From Devosia equisanguinis (GTDB lineage: Bacteria; Pseudomonadota; Alphaproteobacteria; Rhizobiales; Devosiaceae), in NCBI GenBank assembly GCA_945888565.1, contig CAMDAL010000228.1, forward strand, positions 1 through 6,699: a DNA stretch of 6,699 nucleotides, given 5' to 3'. The position numbers were made by a program, and so were the translations under genes. The notes under the pieces were generated by a model, which had not been told where the DNA came from, searched no databases, and was given only the letters and a program-made list of their open reading frames with translations. Shown here piece after piece: positions 1 to 5,869 of this stretch (its first letter is position 1; each line of letters starts with the position of its first letter).

Positions 1-217
1 CCGCAAAAGCTGGGAATCCCAAACCAATGCCGCCGACAAAATCACAAGCTTCTTCGACCGAACGCCCAAAACCCTTGCGAAACCGAATACTTCAAATCGC
101 CGGAAAACCCCCGCCAACCGCGGCGTTCCAGACTTCTTCACGACTGACCAGCTGAGCTTGATCAAAGTGGCGTCCCAGACCGCCCTCCGGTACGCGAATC
201 GGTGCCGCCGCCAAAAG
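1..217. other. Left-edge stretch with no definable gene
   Basis: No intact gene is supported here. On the plus strand one frame is open from base 2 through 397. Its first part (to about 170) is rich in Lys, Asn and Thr codons (for example around SFFDRTPKTLAKPN), and its later part has G/C at most third positions. It could therefore be the 3' tail of a gene entering from the left that reads on into unrelated sequence. The same stretch is also fairly open on the minus strand, where the relic ending at 218 could continue past its stop (readable as PIRVPEGGLGRHFDQAQLVS) down to about base 92. The two readings exclude each other and I recognise neither family. The higher A content of the first 110 bases differs from the rest of the window and fits a junction between DNA segments of different origin. 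Confidence 0.3.
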
Positions 218-393
218 CTACCCGCCGTCGAGTCGATAGAGGTTGCCGGTAAGCAGTGCCTCGTCCTGATAGAAGTCCGCGAAGCGTCGGCGGAGGCAGC
301 GGCGATCCCGAGAAGTTATAACTCAGGACAAACTCGGTGTATTTGCCGGCCGCGGGTAGGACGGGCAGCACATAGCGTTACGAGTTCGATGCG
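218..393 (-). pseudogene. Frameshifted 3' gene relic, family not recognised
   Basis: On the minus strand, three protein-like segments in successive frames join into one plausible C-terminus. RIELVT (393-376) is followed by one extra base at 375. YVLPVLPAAGKYTEFVLSYN plus FS starts at 374. A further shift of one base near the following TCGGGATCG leads into DRRCLRRRFADFYQDEALL, then TGNLYRLDGG, and a TAG stop at 220-218. Each segment reads like ordinary globular protein with alternating hydrophobic and polar residues, and joining them needs only two single-base indels, so I read this as decayed coding sequence. The stop at 218-220 may itself be a nonsense mutation, because protein-like sequence in the same frame continues for about 40 codons. 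The 5' part is missing; on that side lies the IS1380-type transposase remnant, so insertion of the element may have cut the gene. Function is unknown. Confidence 0.4.
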
Positions 394-428
394 CTAATCG
401 CGGCGGGGTTCTGTATCTCCGACAACCT

Positions 429-558
429 CGCGTGAGGCTCGCCGGCAGCTCGCGTCATCGAGACCGTCTCGCGCGTCCGTCTGGCCTTCGCCGCCGCCTG
501 CCCGCAAGCCGAACTCTTCCGCATCATCGCCATCGCGCAGCAGTCTGCCGAACCATAG
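429..558 (+). pseudogene. IS1380-family transposase, C-terminal remnant
   Basis: The frame from 445 to the TAG at 556-558 encodes AARVIETVSRVRLAFAAACP followed by QAELFRIIAIAQQSAEP. This resembles the end of IS1380-family DDE transposases, which carry a segment of the type 'RLIKIAARVxExxxRxRxxxxxxCPxxxxFR' just before the C-terminus. This resemblance is from memory of the family, not from a search. Just upstream, in another frame, bases 429-443 read RVRLA, matching the preceding 'RLRLIKIA' part, so a small deletion or frameshift separates the two pieces. Everything N-terminal, including the catalytic DDE residues, is missing, so the remnant cannot be active. The cut lies next to the degraded gene on its left. 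The unrelated minus-strand frame across 394-597 is taken to be its shadow. Confidence 0.55.
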
Positions 559-742
559 CCGACGGGGCAAGCAGCCCCGCTGAGCCAGCCCCTTCAACCC
601 CCAACGCGTTCCTCAAGTCCAGCCTCAGCCGCGGCGAAAACGCGCGTCTCAAGCCTGGCCGCGACGCAAGGCCCGCTCCTGATGAATAGGACGGGCTAAT
701 TGTCTGCCCAATCTGGGAGGTGTTTCGAGCGCCACCGGACGC
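559..742. other. Non-coding stretch, probably the 3' flank of the IS remnant
   Basis: Between the transposase stop and the next coding-like fragment I find no gene. Apart from the hairpin at 563-579, the segment contains GATGAATAGGACGGGCTAA (681-699), which looks like it could be or lie near the right terminal inverted repeat of the insertion sequence. No matching left end is present in the window, so this stays unproven. No flanking target duplication can be identified without the left end. Confidence 0.25.
563..579. repeat. GC-rich inverted repeat after the transposase remnant
   Basis: CGGGGC (563-568) and GCCCCG (574-579) form a perfect 6-bp stem around the 5-base loop AAGCA, starting 5 bases after the transposase stop. 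No T-run follows on either strand, so it is a weak candidate for an intrinsic terminator. It may be the usual hairpin in the 3' untranslated part of the insertion sequence. Confidence 0.3.
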
Positions 743-1072
743 TCAGTTTGACCGCGCACGCTGCCAGATACCCCTTTCCCCCCGGCGAGCCTCGTGTCGA
801 AATGCCATTAAGTTCTCGGCGAGGGCCGCATCTTGGTTGCGCTTGGTCGTGCCGGGCGCGGCCGCCGCACCGAGATCGACTATGCTGGACCCGGGCTTTT
901 CGGAGCCGAGTCCGAGCGAGCGCTGCAGCGCAACGAATGCCTCGTCCGCGGTCGTTACCAAGCAGAAGAGAGCTGCCTCGGTCTTGCGGTGGTGAGGGAC
1001 ATCGCCGAATCGAATCGATGGCGCCTCGACTCCCGTTCGGGCCACCGGATAGGCGCCAGCATCCGCCCTCAC
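743..1072 (-). CDS. Orphan coding-like fragment, hypothetical (109 aa)
   Basis: A GTG-started frame of 109 codons has clear G/C preference at third positions, especially in its second half, and a protein-like composition in segments such as KTEAALFCLVTTADEAFVAL and AALAENLMAFRHEARRGERG, ending RSN-TGA. I do not recognise the family. The same frame stays open upstream of the GTG to the end of the nucleotidyltransferase gene (about 1165) without another common start, crossing a run of seven C residues and a run of six T residues on this strand, both sites where frameshifts arise easily. No good ribosome binding site precedes the GTG. The best reading is the 3' remainder of a gene that once followed the nucleotidyltransferase in the same direction. 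It could also be a small intact gene or chance. Confidence 0.3.
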   Translation of the reverse strand: MRADAGAYPVARTGVEAPSIRFGDVPHHRKTEAALFCLVTTADEAFVALQRSLGLGSEKPGSSIVDLGAAAAPGTTKRNQDAALAENLMAFRHEARRGERGIWQRARSN

Positions 1073-1167
1073 CTGTCGGCACGCTGGCGCAAAAAAGATC
1101 GCCGAGGGGGGGCGCAGGCTCGCCCGTTCCAGATGTCTATCGCCGCGAGCTTCGTCTCGAAGTCGTG

Positions 1168-1944
1168 CTATCGGGCTCGGTCAGCGTTTGACAGTGGCAG
1201 GAATGGTGGGCGGGAGCGAAGAACCTCGTATTCCTCGGGCGTGCCGCAGAAGAGGATACGGTCGGAGGCCACCAGAACATAGCGGATATCGAGGCCGCGG
1301 CTGATCGCGATGTTGTAAAGCGGCGCGACATAGCGCTCGCCGCCTTGCAACTGGGCTGGATCAACAAATTCGGCCTCAGCGTAAAGCGACAGAAACAGCG
1401 CTGCAGAGCGAAAGTGATATAGTCCATCCGAACATAGGTTCGAGATCCGGCGCTTTTCGGCGACTTCCAGGACTTTTCCGCCGTCGGTGTCCGCCGAGCG
1501 CACAAAGGACCACGCCTCACCCTCGCCGGTGAAGACCTCGATGTAGCCATCGACACCGGCGCCATCAACGAGTGCCGGGTGCTGAAAGCCCGGGCGAAAC
1601 GTATCGATATTGAACACTGTCAGTGGCTCGTTGCCTGATACCCCTCCCCGGCGCAGGCCGGCAGCAACGGTTTCGGCTTGGCCCGCAGTCGCAGCATCAA
1701 GGGCGACGACTTCAACATTGTGCTGCGGGACCCCGAGCATGGCACACTCGCTCCGAACGAATTCCGGCGTACCGGGCGTGTTGCGACACACAAAAAGAAA
1801 ACGTTCGGTCGCGAAGTAGTGCGAAAAACTCCCGAGGGCGTGTGCGAAAACAGTGTGGCCGTGCAGCAGGAGCCGGTACTTGGGCAGTGCATAGCCGGCG
1901 CGCGCGAAGCGGCTGCTTTCGCCAGCCATGGGGAGCACGATCAT
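1168..1944 (-). CDS. LicC-like sugar/alcohol-phosphate nucleotidyltransferase
   Basis: This 258-residue protein has the pattern of the NTP-transferase (GT-A-like Rossmann) family. The N-terminal nucleotide-binding loop is MAGESSRFARAGYALPK, with Arg12 and Lys22 in the positions of the conserved Arg and PK lysine. TAGQAETV (residues 87-94) matches the base-binding TxGxAxTV segment. NIDT (112-115) supplies the metal-binding aspartate (Asp114). EKRRISN plus GLYHF (163-178) and ERYVAPLYN (203-211) match the usual EKP / GxYxF and E-x-Y-I/V-x-P-x-Y-N segments. The length fits a complete single-domain enzyme. Expected chemistry is transfer of a nucleotidyl group from CTP, UTP or dTTP to a phosphorylated small molecule or sugar in the cytoplasm; the substrate is not readable. 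Its ATG overlaps the TGA of the upstream kinase fusion (ATGA at 1944-1941), so translation is probably coupled. The only purine-rich sequence (GGGGA) touches the start codon, which also favours coupling. Confidence 0.87.
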   Translation of the reverse strand: MIVLPMAGESSRFARAGYALPKYRLLLHGHTVFAHALGSFSHYFATERFLFVCRNTPGTPEFVRSECAMLGVPQHNVEVVALDAATAGQAETVAAGLRRGGVSGNEPLTVFNIDTFRPGFQHPALVDGAGVDGYIEVFTGEGEAWSFVRSADTDGGKVLEVAEKRRISNLCSDGLYHFRSAALFLSLYAEAEFVDPAQLQGGERYVAPLYNIAISRGLDIRYVLVASDRILFCGTPEEYEVLRSRPPFLPLSNADRAR

Positions 1945-3545
1945 TCCCCGACACCGAGCCGTGCTGCCAGGCTCAGACCGGCCGCGAGGAGCTTCAACTG
2001 CAAAGGGGGACGGTCGGCGTGCAACGGTAGCATCGAAAGGAACATGAGGGCGCTCAGCGGCAAGATTTCCGCCTCATCCGGGCCGAGATCGTTGCGGCAT
2101 AGTTCCAGGAAGCGGGCGGCGAGGTGACTGTCCCCGGGCCGCGCGGCGACATCGAAGCGCCAGACGTACACATCATCGCGCTCGAGTGTCGCCGCGCCCA
2201 GCACAATGCGATCGTAGTGGCCGATGACGGAGTGGGCCAGCTTGGCAACGTCGTAGCGCCGATCCCCGAATGAAGTGATGGTGCCATCATCGAGCCTGCC
2301 GCGCGGATCGACGCAGAGAACTCGACGTTTTCTCGCATCGAAGAACAGGTTTCCGTAGTGATAGTCCCCATGCCAGAAGCGGATGTCTTCCGGCCGCGTT
2401 GGCCGCACCATGCCGATGAGGCGATCGGCGACCGAAAGAAGCGGCGGGAAGCGCCGGCCATTAAGGGTGACTGCAAAATCGCCCCCCACCCCAGTTATGT
2501 ACCGCTCGACCCTCGATCGGGTCTTGCACTGGACCATGGACCGGAGGAAAGCGCCGGCGAACGCCAGCCATGAGTATGGGCTGGACGGGGCCGGACGAAT
2601 TTTGTGAAACGCGCATAGCAGTTCGTGGGCAGCGTCCATGATAGTCTCCCAATCGCTATCCGGAAGCCGCCCGAAGGCCGAAAGCTCACCAAGGGTGGGC
2701 AGATCGAGAAACTCCAACTGGTAGCCTGAGCGGCGATCGGTAAGGTCGCGACCGTGGTACGAAGCAACGAATGGCTGCAACGGGCTTGGCAAAGTCTCGT
2801 ACCAAGTTGCCTCGGCGGCCATCTTGGCAGCGTCGTCCGAGCTCTTGACGAGAAGCCCACCCTTTCGGGACAGGAAATTGAAGGCCCTCGTAACAAGACG
2901 TTCCGACTTCGCGTCCACATAGGAAGCAAGCGTGCCGATAGTCACGCTACTCTTGGCAAGGACGGCGCGCATCGGCCGTTTTTCGTCATATGCGTTGAAG
3001 GCTTCGGACAAATCGCCGGTACGGAGGGCCTCAGCGAACACCGCCCCGTCGGCGAGATGGAAGTGGCCGCAGACAGCCAGTGCTGTTGCGCCGGCGGCTG
3101 AGGAAGAAAAGCGCTCTCCCGGGACCCCGGCAGGCTCGAACCTCAGGGAAGAGGCGGGACCCGCTGCGACGGCAACGCCACCTTCGGTGAGCGCGATGCC
3201 GTTGGGGTACGCGGCTAGGGTGCCACCGAGCAGGACCTGGAGAGGCCCCTTCGGAGCGCAGCGCCGTAGCGCATCAGCGAGGCTCTGACCCACCGAAAGG
3301 GAGGCAGGCTGCGCGAGAAACTGAACGCCGTCCAATTGAAACTCCTGCTGCTCTCGTGCTGACAGCTGGAACTCTTCAGGAATCGTGACTACGCAGGGCC
3401 ATGCCGGGGCCACCCGACGCTGGGCGTGCAGGAAACGTTCCGAGCCGAAGGGCAGAAAGCCGATCGGCAGCCTCCCATAGTGGGTCTCGATGCCGCCACC
3501 GGCCCACTGCGTTGATAGGATCAGGAGCACTGCAACGCCTCGCAT
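1941..3545 (-). CDS. Nucleotidyltransferase-like / phosphotransferase (APH-ChoK) fusion
   Basis: With the ATG at 3545 the product has 534 residues in two domains. Residues 1 to about 200 look like a sugar-nucleotidyltransferase fold: a hydrophobic first strand (VAVLLIL), LPIGFLPFGSERFLHAQ (26-42), SLSVGQSLADAL (82-93), VLLGGTL (104-110) and FNAYDEKRPMRAVLA (183-197). It lacks the G-x-G-x-R...PK loop, and the expected GDT aspartate is Gly108, so it may be inactive. Residues about 220-534 form an aminoglycoside phosphotransferase/choline kinase-like domain: a candidate ATP lysine in GGLLVKSS (Lys234), catalytic-loop WHGDYHYGNLFFD (391-403; Asp394, Asn399), metal-binding VDPRG (Asp413) and YDVAKLAHSV (431-440). 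It probably phosphorylates a small hydroxylated molecule or sugar in the cytoplasm before nucleotide activation by the coupled downstream gene. An in-frame start at 3650 exists, but 3545 has a GGAG five bases upstream and begins at the first strand of the domain. Confidence 0.83.
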   Translation of the reverse strand: MRGVAVLLILSTQWAGGGIETHYGRLPIGFLPFGSERFLHAQRRVAPAWPCVVTIPEEFQLSAREQQEFQLDGVQFLAQPASLSVGQSLADALRRCAPKGPLQVLLGGTLAAYPNGIALTEGGVAVAAGPASSLRFEPAGVPGERFSSSAAGATALAVCGHFHLADGAVFAEALRTGDLSEAFNAYDEKRPMRAVLAKSSVTIGTLASYVDAKSERLVTRAFNFLSRKGGLLVKSSDDAAKMAAEATWYETLPSPLQPFVASYHGRDLTDRRSGYQLEFLDLPTLGELSAFGRLPDSDWETIMDAAHELLCAFHKIRPAPSSPYSWLAFAGAFLRSMVQCKTRSRVERYITGVGGDFAVTLNGRRFPPLLSVADRLIGMVRPTRPEDIRFWHGDYHYGNLFFDARKRRVLCVDPRGRLDDGTITSFGDRRYDVAKLAHSVIGHYDRIVLGAATLERDDVYVWRFDVAARPGDSHLAARFLELCRNDLGPDEAEILPLSALMFLSMLPLHADRPPLQLKLLAAGLSLAARLGVGE

Positions 3546-3661
3546 GTCTGCTCCGCATTTCAAAGCAGGCGCGGCGACGATCAGCAACTGACTCGTGATG
3601 GGAACAATCCCCCTTGTGCCGTCGCACCGGGCGTGGCCCATAGCAGGCACGGTCGCACCTG
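3546..3661. promoter_or_regulatory. Divergent intergenic region, presumed promoters
   Basis: These 116 bases separate the minus-strand kinase/nucleotidyltransferase pair from the plus-strand glycosyltransferase. They are the only gap in the right-hand cluster where transcription of both could start. I see no convincing -35/-10 pair for a housekeeping sigma factor on either strand. A weak minus-strand combination TTGCTG-17 bases-TTTGAA would leave a leader of only about 12 bases and is not claimed. The assignment rests on gene arrangement alone. Confidence 0.35.
3551..3554 (-). promoter_or_regulatory. Ribosome binding site deciding the kinase-fusion start
   Basis: GGAG on the minus strand lies five bases before the ATG at 3545-3543 (GGAGCAGACATG). 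It supports this start over the upstream in-frame ATG at 3650, which would add 35 residues with no domain character. Confidence 0.6.
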
Positions 3662-5119
3662 GTGTATTCGCTGATGTTTCGCGGGATCCGGACAGTTATG
3701 CGGTGGTTCGCGCCAACTGCCGCGAAGTGGCTGCCGCAGCGGGTGCGGCGGTCTCTGGTGGCAGCGCTGTTTGCCGCCGGCGAACCCTGGCTCTGGCAGT
3801 CGCCTTCTTATCAGCGATGGCGCAGGCGACGCTTCGCGGGTCGCGGTACCGTGTCGGGCATTACGCCGATCGGCCCTGACGAGCTGCAATTGGCGCTCGC
3901 TCGACTGGCGTTCCCAAGCGTCGCTACTCCACTCCTCACCATCCTCATCACAACTTTCGGGAACCTGCGGCAAACGACGGGGTGCCTGCTGTCGATTGCC
4001 AGCAATCCGCCCTCTGTCGACTTCGAGATCATCGTGCTCGACGACGGGTCGGGCCGGCCGGAAATGGCGGCGCTGGCAGGGATTGCCGGCCTTCGCTATG
4101 TGGCCAGACCCGAGAACCAGGGCTACCTGCGAACCGTGAACGCCGGCAGCCAACTCGCGAAAGGGCAATTCCTTTGGCTCCTGAACGACGACACAGTGGT
4201 GACCCGGGGGGCCGCAGACGAACTGCTGGCGACACTCAGGGACGTTGATTCCTGTGCCATGGCCGGGTCGCGCCTGCTCAACCTCGATGGGACGGTGCAG
4301 GAGGCGGGCGGCATCGTGTGGAGCGACGGCACGGCCACCCTGATCGGCAGCGGAACCGATTTCTGCGACGTCACCACCCGGTATAGGCACGAGGTGGACT
4401 ACTGCTCGGGCGCCTCGCTGATGCTACGCACCGCCGACTTCCTCGCCCTCGGCGGCTTCGACGAGAGGTTCGCGCCCGCCTACTACGAGGACACCGACCT
4501 CGCCTTCACTCTGCGCGACAGGGGTGGGCGCGTGCTGTTCGTTCCCGGTTCGGTCGTCTTCCACATTGGCGGGGGGTCGTATGGCGCGTCGTCGCGGCAG
4601 CTGCTGGAAGTCAACCGCAGCCGGTTTGTGGACAAGTGGCGGACCGTCCTCGAGACGAAGCACTTCCAAGCTGGGCACCGGACGTTCCTTGCACACGACC
4701 ATGCTGCACAGAGGCATTCTGTACTGCTGGTGGCGCAGCCGACGGGCACCGATGAACTGGCAGCCTCGGTCGAGGCGCTCCTCATCGAGCTGTTCAACAG
4801 CGAGGTCGCGGTCAAGCTTTGGCTCGATGGGGCATTCAGCAGCGACCTTGTCGAGAACCTAGGCGGGCGCGGCGTCGAACTGGTATCCGCCAACCGGGAC
4901 AGGCGCCTCGATCGCTGGCTCGGGCAACATGGGCGCGCCTTAAGTCGTATCCTGGTCGTCGGCGAGGTGAGCCGCTCAACTGCCAGGGCACTACAGCGTC
5001 ACGCCGCCGGCAAGGTCTTGCGGCTTTCATCGACAGAGGCGGACCTTCCTGGCCTCGGGCTGACACCCATTGGCGCGCTGGCGGGGCGACCGTCCGAGGG
5101 CGGGCTACCGCCGCCCTAG
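3662..5119 (+). CDS. GT2 family glycosyltransferase with extra C-terminal region
   Basis: The product is 485 residues from the GTG at 3662. Residues 1-60 are a basic, Trp/Arg-rich lead-in; residues about 90-340 form a GT2 (GT-A fold) domain. Visible motifs are LLTILITTFGN at the first strand, IVLDDGS (124-130, nucleotide-binding aspartates), the NxGY block ENQGYLRTVNAGS (151-163), LLNDDT (173-178, metal-binding DxD equivalent), YCSGASLML (247-255), YYEDTDLAFTLRDRG (274-288, catalytic acid ED) and VVFHIGGGSYG (298-308). It should transfer a sugar from a nucleotide-sugar donor to a growing glycan at the cytoplasmic face of the membrane. Residues about 350-485 have Rossmann-like strands (HSVLLVAQP, RILVVGEV) but no recognisable glycosyltransferase motif. 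The start is uncertain: ATG codons at 3674 and 3698 are alternatives, the latter with GGA upstream. The stop lies inside the 3' end of the opposite-strand gene. Confidence 0.92.
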   Translation: MYSLMFRGIRTVMRWFAPTAAKWLPQRVRRSLVAALFAAGEPWLWQSPSYQRWRRRRFAGRGTVSGITPIGPDELQLALARLAFPSVATPLLTILITTFGNLRQTTGCLLSIASNPPSVDFEIIVLDDGSGRPEMAALAGIAGLRYVARPENQGYLRTVNAGSQLAKGQFLWLLNDDTVVTRGAADELLATLRDVDSCAMAGSRLLNLDGTVQEAGGIVWSDGTATLIGSGTDFCDVTTRYRHEVDYCSGASLMLRTADFLALGGFDERFAPAYYEDTDLAFTLRDRGGRVLFVPGSVVFHIGGGSYGASSRQLLEVNRSRFVDKWRTVLETKHFQAGHRTFLAHDHAAQRHSVLLVAQPTGTDELAASVEALLIELFNSEVAVKLWLDGAFSSDLVENLGGRGVELVSANRDRRLDRWLGQHGRALSRILVVGEVSRSTARALQRHAAGKVLRLSSTEADLPGLGLTPIGALAGRPSEGGLPPP

Positions 5120-5866
5120 GCTCATTGTGTGTCGCAGGCGCCGCTTCATCCGTTGGCCCAAGGTCGGCGGCAGGTTCAAGTGGCGATAGGAGGCATGCTT
5201 GTAGGTCGCACGGAGGTAGCGATTATGGCGCATCCATGAATCGACCCGGCGTTCGAAGCCGGCCTGCACGTAGTCCGGATACCGCGCCGACGCGGGATGC
5301 TCGTGGCTATAAACATGGCCACGAAAGTCCGCCACGCGAACGAGGAAGCACTGGTCGGAAAAGCCGGGACCGATGAAAAAGTCTTCAGTTTCCTCTAGCG
5401 ATTCCGCGCGCGCCTCGTCGGTGTTCCCGTTCCAAAGCAGGTTCGCCACCTTGATGCGGGGATTGGACTCCATCAGGCGCAAGGCGGATGGGATCCAGTT
5501 GTGAGTCGTCATCGGCAGGCAGTCGCTCATGAAGTAGAGCAGGTACTCGCATCGGGTGGTGTGAAGCCCGACAAGCTCGGCAATCGAGTAGCCGCGGGCG
5601 TCGGCCAGATCGTCATTCGAGAGGCCCGCTTCGGCAATGGCGGCCGCCGCGTGCTGCTCGACAACCACGCGGGATGTCAGCAGCCCGGACGCGATGGCCG
5701 CATCGGCCAGTCGAAACGCCCCCGCATAGCTTGCCAGCTCGTTGATCAGTGCCGTCCGCTCGGCGAACGGGTAGGCGTTGCACTCGACCAGTTGCCGCAG
5801 CCTGTCGGCGCCCAGCACCAGCCGCCAGTCGCGTCGCCAGCAATTGGTCTGGATCGCCACACTCAT
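5105..5866 (-). CDS. Putative GT-A-type glycosyltransferase (253 aa)
   Basis: The protein starts with a strand like those opening GT-A folds (MSVAIQTNCWRRDW). SIAELVGL (94-101) then YLLYFMSDC (108-116) place an acidic residue (Asp115) at the end of a hydrophobic strand, where the DxD motif of GT2-like enzymes sits, although only one Asp is present. Downstream, WIPSALRLMESNP (124-136), GPGFSDQCFLVRV (166-178), FERRVDSWMR (204-213) and ATYKHASYRHLN (220-231) look like the conserved acceptor-side half of such enzymes. The basic tail (residues about 238-253) could touch membrane lipid. It follows the upstream GT2 gene by 3 bases and has AAGG (5878-5875) eight bases before the ATG, so the two are surely one transcript. 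Its exact family and sugar are unknown. The last 15 bases overlap the convergent glycosyltransferase gene. Confidence 0.65.
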   Translation of the reverse strand: MSVAIQTNCWRRDWRLVLGADRLRQLVECNAYPFAERTALINELASYAGAFRLADAAIASGLLTSRVVVEQHAAAAIAEAGLSNDDLADARGYSIAELVGLHTTRCEYLLYFMSDCLPMTTHNWIPSALRLMESNPRIKVANLLWNGNTDEARAESLEETEDFFIGPGFSDQCFLVRVADFRGHVYSHEHPASARYPDYVQAGFERRVDSWMRHNRYLRATYKHASYRHLNLPPTLGQRMKRRLRHTMSLGRR

Positions 5867-5869
5867 GCG

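Noticed and set aside
1150..1162. Small hairpin (CTTCG-TCT-CGAAG) just after the nucleotidyltransferase stop as a terminator
   Set aside because: The stem is only 5 bp with a 3-base loop and no T-run directly follows on the minus strand. The T6 run about 55 bases further on lacks a strong stem before it.
833..1282. Plus-strand open frame of about 149 codons
   Set aside because: It runs antisense across the orphan minus-strand fragment and into the end of the well-supported nucleotidyltransferase gene. Its protein is Arg/Ser/Gly-rich, as expected of a GC-rich shadow frame.
1623..2127. Overlapping plus-strand frames antisense to the nucleotidyltransferase/kinase junction
   Set aside because: Both lie opposite two genes with recognisable catalytic motifs and show no family character of their own.
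3581..4390. Minus-strand frame of 269 codons opposite the GT2 gene
   Set aside because: It is long only because the GC-rich GT2 gene has few antisense stops. Its sequence is His/Pro/Arg-rich with no domain, while the plus strand carries all GT2 motifs.
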